From CAZVRZ01 sp964629965 (lineage in GTDB: Bacteria > Chloroflexota > Anaerolineae > Anaerolineales > UBA4823), in the NCBI GenBank assembly GCA_964629965.1, contig CAZVRZ010000052.1, positions 1 through 34,104 of the forward strand: DNA of 34,104 nt. Direction: 5' to 3'. Below are positions 8,801 to 15,705 of this stretch, piece by piece (position 1 is the first letter of the stretch; every line of letters starts with the position of its first letter). The notes beneath the pieces are model-generated. The model saw nothing but the letters and a program-made list of their open reading frames with translations, was not told where the DNA came from and did no database searches. The position numbers and the translations under genes are program-made.

Positions 8801-10315
8801 TTGATGGCACAAGCCGCCCAGGACCTGGTGGCAGAGGCGCGCGCCTGTTACTACTGGGGCGTGGCGCTCAACCGCCAGGGAAAATACCAGGAGGCCAGCC
8901 AGGTGCTCGACCAGGCGTTGGCCCTGGCGCGCGCCGTGGATGCCAAGTCTACCGAGGCCGATATCCTGCGGGTGGTCGGCAATATCTTCTATTTCCAGAA
9001 AATGTACGCCGAGGCCCAAGCAGCCTACCAGCACTCGTACGACCTGTGCAAAGAGCTCGGCAACCAGCGCGGCGTAGGCCTGGTGCTGACCAACCTGGCG
9101 ATCATTGCCCACATGACCGACCAGCACCTGGAAGCGCAGAACCGGTTTTCCGAAGCGCTGGAAATCGCCCGCACCATCGGCGACCGGCGCAGCGAAGGCA
9201 GCAGCCTGACCAACCTGGCCACCGCCCTGGACAAGCTGGGCAGTTTCAGCCAGGCGGCCGAGTATTTGCAGCGCGCCCTGGTCATCCGCCGCGAGATCGG
9301 TGACCGCCAGGGCGAGGGCGCCACGCTCAGTAACCTGGGCGCCGTGCTCAGCTCCCTGGGACAGTTGGAAGAGGCACGCGCTGCCCTGGAAGAAGCCGCC
9401 CGCATTCTCACCGAGCTGGGCGACCGCCGCACCCTGGGGGTGGCCTGCAACAACCTGGCAGAGCTGCACCGTCTGCAGGGGCGCTCCGACCTGGCGCAAA
9501 GCCGGTACGAGCAAGCCTTGCAGTTGCGCCGGGAACTCAAGCAAACCCAGCGCGTCGTGGAAGACCAGGCCGGCCTGGCGCAGGTTGCCCTGGCGCTCGG
9601 CGATAGCGCCCAGGCCCGAGCGCTGATAGCCGAGATCTTGCCGGTGATCGACAGCGACCCCGCCCTGAGCAGCGCAGTCAACCCGATGCGCACCTTGTTA
9701 TCCTGCTATCAAATCTTGAAAAAATTGGAAGACCCCCAAGCCGCCCCCCTGCTGGAAAACACCTACCACATCCTGCAAGAGAGCGCCGAAAAGATCACCG
9801 ACCCCGACCTGCGCGGTAGTTTCCTGATGAACAACCCCAGCCACCGCGAGATCATCGCAACCTACACCGCCGCCGCCCCCGCCGATGTTGCGGCTTCCAC
9901 TCCCATCGCCCCCGTCGTAGAACCGCAAAATATTGCAGCTCAATCCGCGGCCCCTGCGCCCTCTGCCGTAGAGCCGCAAAATATTGCGGCTCTACCATCG
10001 CCCGCCGCGGCCCCCGCCGATCATGCGCCCCAATCCGCGCCCCCACCACCCGCCGCCGATCATGCGGCTCTACCATCGCCCACCGCGCCCGCCACCGTTG
10101 AGGCGGAAAATGCTGCGGCCCCACCATCGCCCCCCGAAAAATACAAAAAGAAAAGCAAGAAACGCAAAAAGAAACAGCGCGGCCAGGTGGTGGTGGTCAA
10201 TTTCTACTACATCTTCAACAATCGCTTCATCGCCCGCGAAGACGTTGATCTCGATCATGACGGTGATACAGACGAAGACGAAGACGATGAAGACGAAAAG
10301 CCCGCGGCCGCTTAG
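5891..10315 (+). CDS. Soluble-adenylyl-cyclase-like protein: two class III cyclase domains, AAA/STAND ATPase, TPRs
   Basis: Likely cytoplasmic signalling protein of 1,474 residues. The first cyclase domain has VDISGFS at 47-53 with metal-type Asp48 and FAGD ending in Asp98. The second has LNRVDFGDKG at 291-300 and YGDGVNLAAR at 360-369, giving the transition-state pair Asn365/Arg369. Domain 1 lacks the Asn/Arg pair and domain 2 lacks the first Asp (Asn263), so together they could form one composite catalytic site, as in mammalian sAC. The ATPase follows, with Walker A GNAGIGKS (465-472) and a Walker B ending LED (609-611). TPR helices fill about 860-1250. The tail is Ala/Pro-rich, then Lys-rich, then Asp/Glu-rich. 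ATG at 5891 is preferred over the in-frame GTG at 5876, because 5876 overlaps the putative -10; neither has a clear ribosome site. Cyclase activity is inferred; a purely regulatory role is possible. Confidence 0.92.
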   Translation: MQTAAKKKSKIVKLLAEQGPMLVPLMTLDNYARQNYTGDFQAVCLFVDISGFSTVTHALMQHGSEAAESMADIMLNLFTPLVDQVYTHGGFITTFAGDAFTALFPHSEDAYQHALAAAVGIQQHMSSHPVQNTPYGRFAFTAKLGLGDGEVRWGILQSSFAQIKAAYYYSGPAIEAAAGAEHHAQQGNLILTASVAQALQDLARTLPAGEDGHMRFLALSGGLPEPHPIPEQEIPDQSPFLPAAILERENRGEFRQVVSVFINLMGIETADQLRLFVNSVFDLQARYGGYLNRVDFGDKGCNLLMFWGMPVGTENDLERALNFILELPNITPGSFRAGITQRTMYAGLAGSAHRAEFTCYGDGVNLAARLMTSAPWGDVWLDEHTLRRMGPRFAAEARGEYRFKGFDDPMQVFALLERSHNTIELTHLFQNKMVGRETEMAHLSEFIRPIFTQPAASPGALVVLGNAGIGKSRLLSEFLYSLIQGQDLPEGAARPSIFLCQTDQTVRQPFNPFQHWLRGYFDQIPTQSEVRNKRAFSRKLDELISTTQNASLTSELNRLRSCLGALIDLHWDNSLYAELDAQARYDTTLIALRALIQAECARQPVIIYLEDIHWLDEDSQKFILSLLRSGANLPFALMAASRPENKSDLLGKDIPYQTLELSNLSADHLAAIATEFLNGPVSEQIHNMLQRRAEGNPFIAEQILLYLREQNILVQRKNLWTLSAQTASLLPGDVQAIFTARLDQLEEGVKDLVQTAAILGRDFELEILARMLPQESSLEAKLAAAEKEGIWTALNLSRYMFSQSLLRDAAYDMQLRARRRDLHWSAAKAIESQTPLTGSHLDALAYHYEAAYRQGLEEARRPAIESLTQAGRSAAQSYQNISAVDHYTRALFILDPEQDSERLGLLLDREEVYHLLGDRLSQQQDLAALHEIAERLREPQARAAIALRKTRYAEATGNLDETAGAAQQGQLMAQAAQDLVAEARACYYWGVALNRQGKYQEASQVLDQALALARAVDAKSTEADILRVVGNIFYFQKMYAEAQAAYQHSYDLCKELGNQRGVGLVLTNLAIIAHMTDQHLEAQNRFSEALEIARTIGDRRSEGSSLTNLATALDKLGSFSQAAEYLQRALVIRREIGDRQGEGATLSNLGAVLSSLGQLEEARAALEEAARILTELGDRRTLGVACNNLAELHRLQGRSDLAQSRYEQALQLRRELKQTQRVVEDQAGLAQVALALGDSAQARALIAEILPVIDSDPALSSAVNPMRTLLSCYQILKKLEDPQAAPLLENTYHILQESAEKITDPDLRGSFLMNNPSHREIIATYTAAAPADVAASTPIAPVVEPQNIAAQSAAPAPSAVEPQNIAALPSPAAAPADHAPQSAPPPPAADHAALPSPTAPATVEAENAAAPPSPPEKYKKKSKKRKKKQRGQVVVVNFYYIFNNRFIAREDVDLDHDGDTDEDEDDEDEKPAAA
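9916..10120 (+). repeat. Low-complexity Ala/Pro repeats in the cyclase tail
   Basis: Degenerate repeats in the coding sequence: the unit encoding VEPQNIAA occurs at 9916 and 9967, with a diverged copy (VEAENAAA) near 10096. GCC/CCG-rich linkers encoding Ala-Pro-Ser separate them. The repeats also create long spurious open frames on the other strand. They probably encode a disordered linker before the charged tail. Confidence 0.75.
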
Positions 10316-10881
10316 CGCTGCGCCCGGAACTCATCCTCCAGCATGCTCATCATCACAAAATCCTGGTAGTGGTGATTGTAAAAATATCCGTCCCGCTGGA
10401 TTCCCTCGCGCTTGAAACCCACCTTTTCATAAAACCGCAGCGCCCGTGCGTTGCTTCCCACCACGCCGATGGACACCCGGTGAAAATTCAAGTATCCAAA
10501 GGCATAATCGAGCAGCAAATGCATGGCCTCGCTCCCGTAACCCTGGCCCCAGGCCGTCTTCTCGCCCAGGATCATGGTCAGGTCGGTCGTGCGCCAGGCA
10601 GAGAACATGCGCAGCAGCCCGCACTCGCCGATCACCTGCCCAGTCTCCTTGACCACGATCACGAACCACACCCGGCTAGCATCGGCGTTGATCCTGTTCA
10701 CATACCCTTCGATGCCCGCGAAATTAGTCGGCAGCGTTTCGCCGGTCAGCCCACGCAGCTCAGCATCGTTCGCCCAGGCCTGCAAAAGCGGCAGATCTTC
10801 TTTTTCGATCGTGCGCAGGTACAACCGCGGCCCACTCAAAAATGCGGGATGTCGCATTTGTGTCTCAGAATCTGCCATCAT
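10312..10881 (-). CDS. GNAT-family N-acetyltransferase (RimJ/RimL-like)
   Basis: A 189-residue protein with the RimJ/RimL-type GNAT layout: a beta strand start near residue 19 (LYLRTIEKEDL), a central strand with GECGLL, the acetyl-CoA loop WGQGYGSEAM at 111-120, and the C-terminal NARALRFYEKVGF motif typical of the family. It would transfer an acetyl group from acetyl-CoA to an amine on a protein N-terminus or small molecule; the substrate cannot be read from sequence. Its ATG overlaps the stop of the upstream gene (ATGA), so the two are translationally coupled. Its stop overlaps by 4 bp the stop of the convergent cyclase gene, with no terminator hairpin between them. ATG codons at residues 1, 2 and 9 are alternative starts. 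Confidence 0.9.
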   Translation of the reverse strand: MMADSETQMRHPAFLSGPRLYLRTIEKEDLPLLQAWANDAELRGLTGETLPTNFAGIEGYVNRINADASRVWFVIVVKETGQVIGECGLLRMFSAWRTTDLTMILGEKTAWGQGYGSEAMHLLLDYAFGYLNFHRVSIGVVGSNARALRFYEKVGFKREGIQRDGYFYNHHYQDFVMMSMLEDEFRAQR

Positions 10882-11324
10882 TCAGCCTCCAGTAGCACTT
10901 CGAACACACATTCCTTGGCGCCGCCCAATATCGACGAACGCAAAACCACCCGCACCGGTTTCCCCAACGCCGCCTGGAAGTTCTGCTGCAGGTTGTTCTG
11001 CGAACATGTACACAGGATGGGCGATTGCACCCATCCCCGCCTGACCAGGTCGCAGGCGCAATCTTGATAACGAACGCATAGGGTGTGGTCATCTATGCGT
11101 TCGTATATTGAGTCGGGGAAATTGCCGGCCAGCCGGCTGAGAAAACCTGCCAGGTTGGGGCTTTGCTGCCAGGCTTCCTTAAAAACCTGCGCCGTGTATG
11201 ACTGCGCACACGCCAGCCCACAGGCTCGCAAGATCGTCTCCTGCGACTGCGCGTCCACCTGCTCCAGGCCGTGGATGAAACCGCCGTACCAGTGGGTCAA
11301 AAAGTTGTTCAGCTCATCATCCAC
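10878..11324 (-). CDS. Cys-rich V4R-like small protein of unknown function
   Basis: 148 residues from a GTG at 11324, with a TAAGGTG ribosome site 7 nt upstream that overlaps the stop of the previous gene. The protein has eight cysteines in a patterned layout: C35-x3-C39, C83, C89-x-C91, C105-x-C107 and C139. The C-terminal third (CTCSQ, then a hydrophobic strand, then GGAKECVFEVLL) resembles the end of V4R (4-vinyl reductase) domains, which bind small molecules or metals and often end in a G-x-x-x-C-x-F strand. It could instead belong to an L-2-amino-thiazoline-4-carboxylic acid hydrolase-like family. No TM segment or signal is visible. It lies between a nucleotidyltransferase and a GNAT gene. 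The family call is tentative; the cysteine pattern suggests metal or Fe-S binding. Confidence 0.75.
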   Translation of the reverse strand: MDDELNNFLTHWYGGFIHGLEQVDAQSQETILRACGLACAQSYTAQVFKEAWQQSPNLAGFLSRLAGNFPDSIYERIDDHTLCVRYQDCACDLVRRGWVQSPILCTCSQNNLQQNFQAALGKPVRVVLRSSILGGAKECVFEVLLEAE

Positions 11325-11335
11325 GAGACAGCACC

Positions 11336-11836
11336 TTATTTTTGATGCTTATGGGTTGCCCAAAACTCGCCCCACTGGCGCAGGAAATCGGAACTGGCCC
11401 ACTGCTTGGTCAAGCCCACCTGCGGCACGATCTCGATCCCCAGATCCTGGCAAACCTGCCACTCGGGGATATTGGAGTAATCGGTGCGGTCTCCGCCTTT
11501 GGTAAAGACATGCGGGCGGATACGCCGCAGCGCCTCGCACACGGTTTGATCGTTTTCGATCTCGAACGGGATCACGTAATCCACGTTGCGAATGCAGGCC
11601 ACGATCCGGCAGCGGGTCATCAGATCCATGAAAGGTTTGCCGCGCTTGGTAGTCAGAAATTGGTCTCCATTGACCACCACCACCAGCGTATCGCCGTACT
11701 TTTTCGATTCCACCATGCAGGTGGCATGCCCCGGGTGAATGGGATCGTAGCCGCCCGAGGTGCAAACAATGCGTCCTAATGTATCTCGAAGGCGATCGAA
11801 TTCTTCGAAACTGACAATTTGTGCGTAATCACTCAC
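11336..11836 (-). CDS. Cytidylyltransferase-fold nucleotidyltransferase (RfaE2/HldE C-domain-like)
   Basis: 166 residues from a GTG at 11836, chosen because a GAGG ribosome site lies 8 nt upstream and longer starts would run into the HD-GYP gene, whose stop is 10 nt away. The nucleotidyltransferase signature GGYDPIHPGH is at residues 28-37, with the catalytic HxGH pair His34/His37. VVVVNGDQF and the later FTKGGDRTDY match the RfaE2-type adenylyl/cytidylyltransferase core, and ASSDFLRQW takes the place of the ISSTxLR motif. The family activates sugar phosphates or small phosphorylated compounds by joining them to a nucleotide; which substrate is used here cannot be told. Single-domain length fits a stand-alone RfaE2-like enzyme. 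Confidence 0.88.
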   Translation of the reverse strand: MSDYAQIVSFEEFDRLRDTLGRIVCTSGGYDPIHPGHATCMVESKKYGDTLVVVVNGDQFLTTKRGKPFMDLMTRCRIVACIRNVDYVIPFEIENDQTVCEALRRIRPHVFTKGGDRTDYSNIPEWQVCQDLGIEIVPQVGLTKQWASSDFLRQWGEFWATHKHQK

Positions 11837-11846
11837 TTCTTTATCC

Positions 11847-13103
11847 TCAGATGAAGTTCTCACCCTGCCAACGCGAGGCGCTGCGGGTGGGCTGTGTGGG
11901 AGGCGCATATCCGACCACTTTATCTAAAAAAACATCCACCACCTGGGCATCAAAGAGCTTGCCCCGGTTGTCTTTCAAGTGGCTGACAACCTGCTCGCGC
12001 AGCCAGGCATTTCGATACGGACGGTTGGTGGTCAGTGCATCCCAGTTGTCCACCACTGCAAAGATCCTGGCAGAGAGCGGGATCTCTTCGCCCTTCAGAC
12101 CCTGGGGATAGCCGCTCCCATCCCAATTCTCATGGTGAGAATAAGGGATTGCCAGCGCGGGTTTCAGGTAATCGATGTCCTTGAGCATATCATAAGCCAG
12201 GACAGGATGCTGTCTAATGACAACCCACTCGTCGGGCGTCAGCGGGCCGGGTTTTCTCAGGATGGCATCCGGCACACCCACCTTGCCGATATCGTGCAAG
12301 ATGGCCCCGTAGCAGATGTGCCTGACTTCATACTCGCTCAAGCCCAGGCTTCTTGCCAGGTTAGTCGTCAACTGGATTACCCGGCGGCTGTGGCCTTCCG
12401 TCTCTTTATCACGCAGTTCCAGGGCGCGCGCCCAGCCTTCTAGCGTGGTGGCATAGGCCGCTTCCAGCTCCTGGTGCAGCTGCTTGATCTCGATTTCAGA
12501 CTGCTGGCGTATCTTCGATTCGTCCCGGTACAGCGTAATCGTCCGCCGCAGATTATGCAAAGTGCGGGTAACGATGAAGGCGATGATGGGAAAGACGATC
12601 AACAAGGCGATCATCGCCCAACGAATGTCGGGCGTTCGCGGTTGAGTGAGATAAATGCCCTGCATCTCCAAGAGCCCTACCGCCAAGCCAACCAACACGC
12701 TGGCGGCGGTGATCGCGACCACCGAGCGCTGTCCGTGCAGCAGTCCCACGTAAACGATCAGAAAAGCCAGGCTGGCAATATAGGTCGGCGCTCGCAGCCC
12801 ATTCTCGAAAAACAGGAAGGTCACGTTGATGAACAACCAGGTCACCAAGGCCAGCGTGATCGAAACGAACTTATTGCCCACTTTATGGATCGCCAGGCGC
12901 GAGCTAATCAAAAAGACGATCATGATAATGACCAGCGCCATCTGGGGAGTATGCAGGCCGCGTTCCACGATCACCGGGACCAGGTACAAAATCAGCATGA
13001 CAATGATCACGTTGATCAGCGCACTGATGATATTATCCCGGTTGGTATTCTCGTCCAGGGGATCGAACGGGATTTCGATGGCGCGCCATAACTTCTTGAA
13101 CAT
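11847..13103 (-). CDS. Membrane HD-GYP domain protein (putative cyclic-di-GMP phosphodiesterase)
   Basis: 418 residues. The N-terminal half (about 28-180) has roughly six hydrophobic segments, followed by a short amphipathic or coiled linker (about 185-220). The HD-GYP domain then spans about 220-400: GHSRRV from 237, the HD pair His270/Asp271 in LHDIGKVGVPDAIL, HHENWDGSGYP at 323-333 (the GYP signature) and VVDNWDAL at 350-357. HD-GYP enzymes break down cyclic-di-GMP or related cyclic dinucleotides; the membrane part probably senses an unknown signal. No GGDEF or receiver domain is present. The ribosome site is weak. It may belong to the long suf run or have its own promoter in the short gap upstream; I see no clear one. 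Confidence 0.93.
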   Translation of the reverse strand: MFKKLWRAIEIPFDPLDENTNRDNIISALINVIIVMLILYLVPVIVERGLHTPQMALVIIMIVFLISSRLAIHKVGNKFVSITLALVTWLFINVTFLFFENGLRAPTYIASLAFLIVYVGLLHGQRSVVAITAASVLVGLAVGLLEMQGIYLTQPRTPDIRWAMIALLIVFPIIAFIVTRTLHNLRRTITLYRDESKIRQQSEIEIKQLHQELEAAYATTLEGWARALELRDKETEGHSRRVIQLTTNLARSLGLSEYEVRHICYGAILHDIGKVGVPDAILRKPGPLTPDEWVVIRQHPVLAYDMLKDIDYLKPALAIPYSHHENWDGSGYPQGLKGEEIPLSARIFAVVDNWDALTTNRPYRNAWLREQVVSHLKDNRGKLFDAQVVDVFLDKVVGYAPPTQPTRSASRWQGENFI

Positions 13104-13137
13104 AGTGTTATTCTACTTCATAACGGCCATTTGGCAA

Positions 13138-13305
13138 TTATTTCTTATAATTAGCTATCCGACACCGTTTCTTCCCCCAGCTCCGATACATCACCTTATC
13201 CAGCAAATCTTCGTCTAACAGCCGGCGCGCCTCCGACTCATACAGCCGCTGGATGTCCCGGCGTGACACCTTTCCCGCCCAATGGAATTTGTCGTGATCC
13301 AGCAT
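13138..13305 (-). CDS. Small 55-residue ORF downstream of the Rieske gene
   Basis: ATG at 13305 lies 2 nt after the Rieske stop (TAG, 13308-13310), and the frame ends with TAA at 13138. The product starts MLDHDKFHWAGKVSRRDIQR and ends in a basic tail (KKRCRIANYKK). It is rich in charged residues, with no signal or TM. Tight coupling to the upstream gene argues that it is translated. I do not recognise a family; the N-terminus gives the impression of the first part of a longer protein, so it may be a truncated gene. Its single cysteine (Cys48) is not a metal motif. Confidence 0.6.
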   Translation of the reverse strand: MLDHDKFHWAGKVSRRDIQRLYESEARRLLDEDLLDKVMYRSWGKKRCRIANYKK

Positions 13306-13307
13306 AC

Positions 13308-13652
13308 CTAGATTGGGATCCCCACCTCAACCCGCCCCTCGACCACGCGCACCGGGTAGGCCGGGATGTTGATCACTGCCGGCAGGCGGGTGGCCTCTCC
13401 GGTGCGCACATCGAAACGCGCACCATGGCGCGGGCAGCGCACTTCGTAGCCTTCCAACTCCCCCTCTCCTAAGGGCCCTTCATCGTGCGAGCACATATCG
13501 GCAATAGCAAATAAAGCCCCGGCAATGTTGAAGACCACCAGGAATAAATTGTCGATCTCTAAGAACAGCCGTCCCCCGTTGGGAATGTCTTCGGCCGCGG
13601 CCACATCGATAAAATCGTATTGCTCTGCGCCGGGTTTGGCATAAGCGATCAT
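13308..13652 (-). CDS. Rieske-type [2Fe-2S] ferredoxin
   Basis: 114 residues from ATG 13652, chosen because GAGG lies 8 nt upstream and the start falls 10 nt beyond the sufU stop; a longer frame to 13703 overlaps sufU. The cluster ligands are C54-x-H56 (CSH) and C73-x2-H76 (CPRH), so the spacing is C-x-H-x16-C-x2-H as in the NirD/biphenyl-dioxygenase ferredoxin type. It has no N-terminal TM, so it is a soluble electron-transfer protein rather than a bc1-type Rieske. Its place after sufS-sufU suggests a role as an electron donor to Fe-S assembly or as a client of it; this link is inferred from position. Confidence 0.93.
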   Translation of the reverse strand: MIAYAKPGAEQYDFIDVAAAEDIPNGGRLFLEIDNLFLVVFNIAGALFAIADMCSHDEGPLGEGELEGYEVRCPRHGARFDVRTGEATRLPAVINIPAYPVRVVEGRVEVGIPI

Positions 13653-13662
13653 TTCAACCGCC

Positions 13663-14061
13663 TCATTCCTCGTCCAGCTCGCTGCCAGGTTCTCCCAACC
13701 CATACACGCCAGACTTCAACACCTTCAGCGAAAGCAGGGCGCACTTCAGCCGCACCGCCCCCAACTCGATACCCAGCAAGTCCAGCACATCGTCCCTATT
13801 GAGATGCCTGAGCTCGTCGAGGGTCTTGCCGATGACAAATTCCATCAACAGGTCTGCTGAGGCCTGTGAGATGGCGCAGCCATGCCCGTTAAAAGCAGCT
13901 TCGCTCACGCGCCCATTTTCATCCACGCGCAGATCCACCCGGATGTGATCGCCGCACAAGGGATTATCGTCCTCGAAGGTGATATCATGCGGATCCAGTT
14001 CGCCCCGGTACTGGGGGTTCTTGTAGCGATCAATGATGACTTCGCGATACATGTCGTCCAT
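13663..14061 (-). CDS. sufU: Fe-S scaffold / sulfur acceptor SufU
   Basis: 132 residues, normal for the family. The three invariant cysteines are present: C36 in NPLCGD (with Asp38), C62 in GHGCAIS and C107 in RLKCALLSL. These are the zinc/persulfide ligands of SufU, which takes persulfide sulfur from SufS and passes it to the SufBCD complex. The segment between Cys62 and Cys107 is longer than in IscU, as expected of SufU. Its ATG follows the sufS stop directly with no gap, so the pair is coupled, matching the SufS-SufU two-component desulfurase of Gram-positive bacteria. Confidence 0.96.
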   Translation of the reverse strand: MDDMYREVIIDRYKNPQYRGELDPHDITFEDDNPLCGDHIRVDLRVDENGRVSEAAFNGHGCAISQASADLLMEFVIGKTLDELRHLNRDDVLDLLGIELGAVRLKCALLSLKVLKSGVYGLGEPGSELDEE

Positions 14062-15309
14062 CTAGTCAAACAATTCCTTTACTTGATAGATTGCCATCAC
14101 CAGCCGGTCCACTTCTTCCGGCGTGTTATACAGATAAAAGCTGGCGCGCGCTGTGGCTGGCAGGTTGAGCTTATCATGCAGCGGCATGGCACAGTGATGT
14201 CCGGCGCGCACTGCCACACCCTTTTGATCTAACACCTGGGCGATATCGTGCGGGTGCACCCCCGCCAGGGTAAAGGCTGCCACCCCGCCTTTGCGCTCAG
14301 CCGCCGGTCCGTACACCTGCACTCCCGGGATCTCTGCCAGGCGCGGCAGGGCATAGGCGATCATCTCCTGCTCATGCCGGGCAATGGCAGGCATGCCCAC
14401 TTTGCTCAGGTAATCAAGCGCCGCGCCCAACCCCACCGCCTCGGCGATCGCCGGGGTACCGGCCTCAAACTTGTGAGGTAGTTCGTTGGGTGTAAAAGAG
14501 CGCAGGGTAACGCGCTTGATCATATCTCCGCCGCCCTGGTAAGGCGGCATCGCTTCCAGCAAGCTCCTGCGCCCATACAATACGCCAATGCCGGTCGGCC
14601 CGCACATCTTATGCGCCGAGAAAGCCAGGAAATCTGCTCCCAGCGCCTGCACATCCAACGGCAGGTGCGGCACCGATTGCGCCCCATCCAACAACGCCAG
14701 CGCTCCGGCCTGATGCGCCTGGGCAATGATCTCCGCGGCCGGGTTGATCGTGCCCAGCACGTTGGACATGTGGGTGAAAGCCACCAGCTTGGGCTGCAAG
14801 GCTAGCAATGCCTGGTAAGTATCCATCTCCAGCAGCCCGTCAAGCGTCACCGGGATGAATTCCAATCTCAAATCCTTCTCGGCTGCCAGCATCTGCCAGG
14901 GCACCAGGTTGGCATGGTGCTCCATCTCCGTCAGCAGCACCACATCCCCCGCTTGCAGGCTGCGCCGTCCCCAGGTTTGCGCCACCAGGTTGATCGATTC
15001 GGTGGCATTGCGGGTGAAGATGATCTCTTTGGGAGAAGCCGCATGGATGAAGGCAGCCACCTTGGTGCGTGCCGCTTCATACAGCGCGGTGGCCTCCTCC
15101 GCCAGGGTGTGAATGCCGCGGTGGATATTGGCATTCGACTGCCGGTAATAATCGTTCATGGCCTCGATCACAGCCGTGGGTTTCTGGCTGGAAGCGGCGG
15201 AATCGAGGTACGCCAGCGTCACGCCGGGGCGAACCTGCCGCGCCAGGATCGGAAAATCGGCGCGAATTTGCTGGACATCAAGAGCGGGCTGAGAGTATTT
15301 TTCGGTCAT
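14062..15309 (-). CDS. sufS: Cysteine desulfurase SufS (group II)
   Basis: 415 residues. The PLP Lys is K234 in FSAHKMCGPTGIG, and the cofactor-stacking His region is EMEHHANLVPW. The persulfide-forming Cys is C373 in VRAGHHCAMPLH, on the short RxGHHCA loop that marks group II (SufS-type) rather than IscS-type enzymes. It removes sulfur from L-cysteine, giving alanine and an enzyme persulfide for SufU. The ribosome site upstream of ATG 15309 is weak. The 83-nt gap to the upstream small gene has no terminator, so co-transcription with the rest of the run is likely. Confidence 0.97.
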   Translation of the reverse strand: MTEKYSQPALDVQQIRADFPILARQVRPGVTLAYLDSAASSQKPTAVIEAMNDYYRQSNANIHRGIHTLAEEATALYEAARTKVAAFIHAASPKEIIFTRNATESINLVAQTWGRRSLQAGDVVLLTEMEHHANLVPWQMLAAEKDLRLEFIPVTLDGLLEMDTYQALLALQPKLVAFTHMSNVLGTINPAAEIIAQAHQAGALALLDGAQSVPHLPLDVQALGADFLAFSAHKMCGPTGIGVLYGRRSLLEAMPPYQGGGDMIKRVTLRSFTPNELPHKFEAGTPAIAEAVGLGAALDYLSKVGMPAIARHEQEMIAYALPRLAEIPGVQVYGPAAERKGGVAAFTLAGVHPHDIAQVLDQKGVAVRAGHHCAMPLHDKLNLPATARASFYLYNTPEEVDRLVMAIYQVKELFD

Positions 15310-15392
15310 ATCAGCGTATCAACAACGGGAGCAAATCACTGCAAGCATCTCTTAACACAAAAAATCCAAACAACAGTCTGTTCCCCAAGGTG

Positions 15393-15683
15393 CTAGATCT
15401 TCGGTTTGGAACGGATAATTTTCTTGCGCTGTGCCAGGCGAATGCTTTTGGAATTCTTGGGGCACCACAAGACGCGGTCCGGCACCATCCAGCCGTCGGT
15501 CAAGTAGACGTTTTCATGGAATTGGACTGCGATCATCTTCGGGTCGACCTGCACCACGATGCCTTCCAGCCAATCGCGCACGCGCTCGTCTAGTTTCTCG
15601 TGATCACAAAAGACCTCCACCCGATCGCCTACATGATAGACTTCGTCCATGTCAGGCATTGAAGTAAAATGCAATTCTGCCAA
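15393..15683 (-). CDS. Small unknown protein inside the suf cluster
   Basis: 96 residues if started at TTG 15683, which has GGAGAG 6 nt upstream; ATG 15659 is the alternative (88 residues). The upstream gene sufD ends at 15706. The sequence is all-beta in character: HVGDRVEVFC, then WLEGIVVQVD, then IAVQFHENVYL, DGWMVPDRVLWC, then a basic tail (RLAQRKK). The run of short strands around VGDRV and GIVV suggests an SH3/Tudor-like small barrel. It has cysteines in FCDH and WCPK, too few for a clear metal site. I recognise no named family. It lies between sufD and sufS, where a Suf accessory role is plausible but unproven. Confidence 0.75.
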   Translation of the reverse strand: MAELHFTSMPDMDEVYHVGDRVEVFCDHEKLDERVRDWLEGIVVQVDPKMIAVQFHENVYLTDGWMVPDRVLWCPKNSKSIRLAQRKKIIRSKPKI

Positions 15684-15705
15684 TGGTAACTCTCCACTTT
15701 CTTGA

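Noticed and set aside
8123..9544. Minus-strand open frame of 473 codons
   Set aside because: Mirror of the TPR region, with composition typical of antisense frames; the plus strand carries the TPRs.
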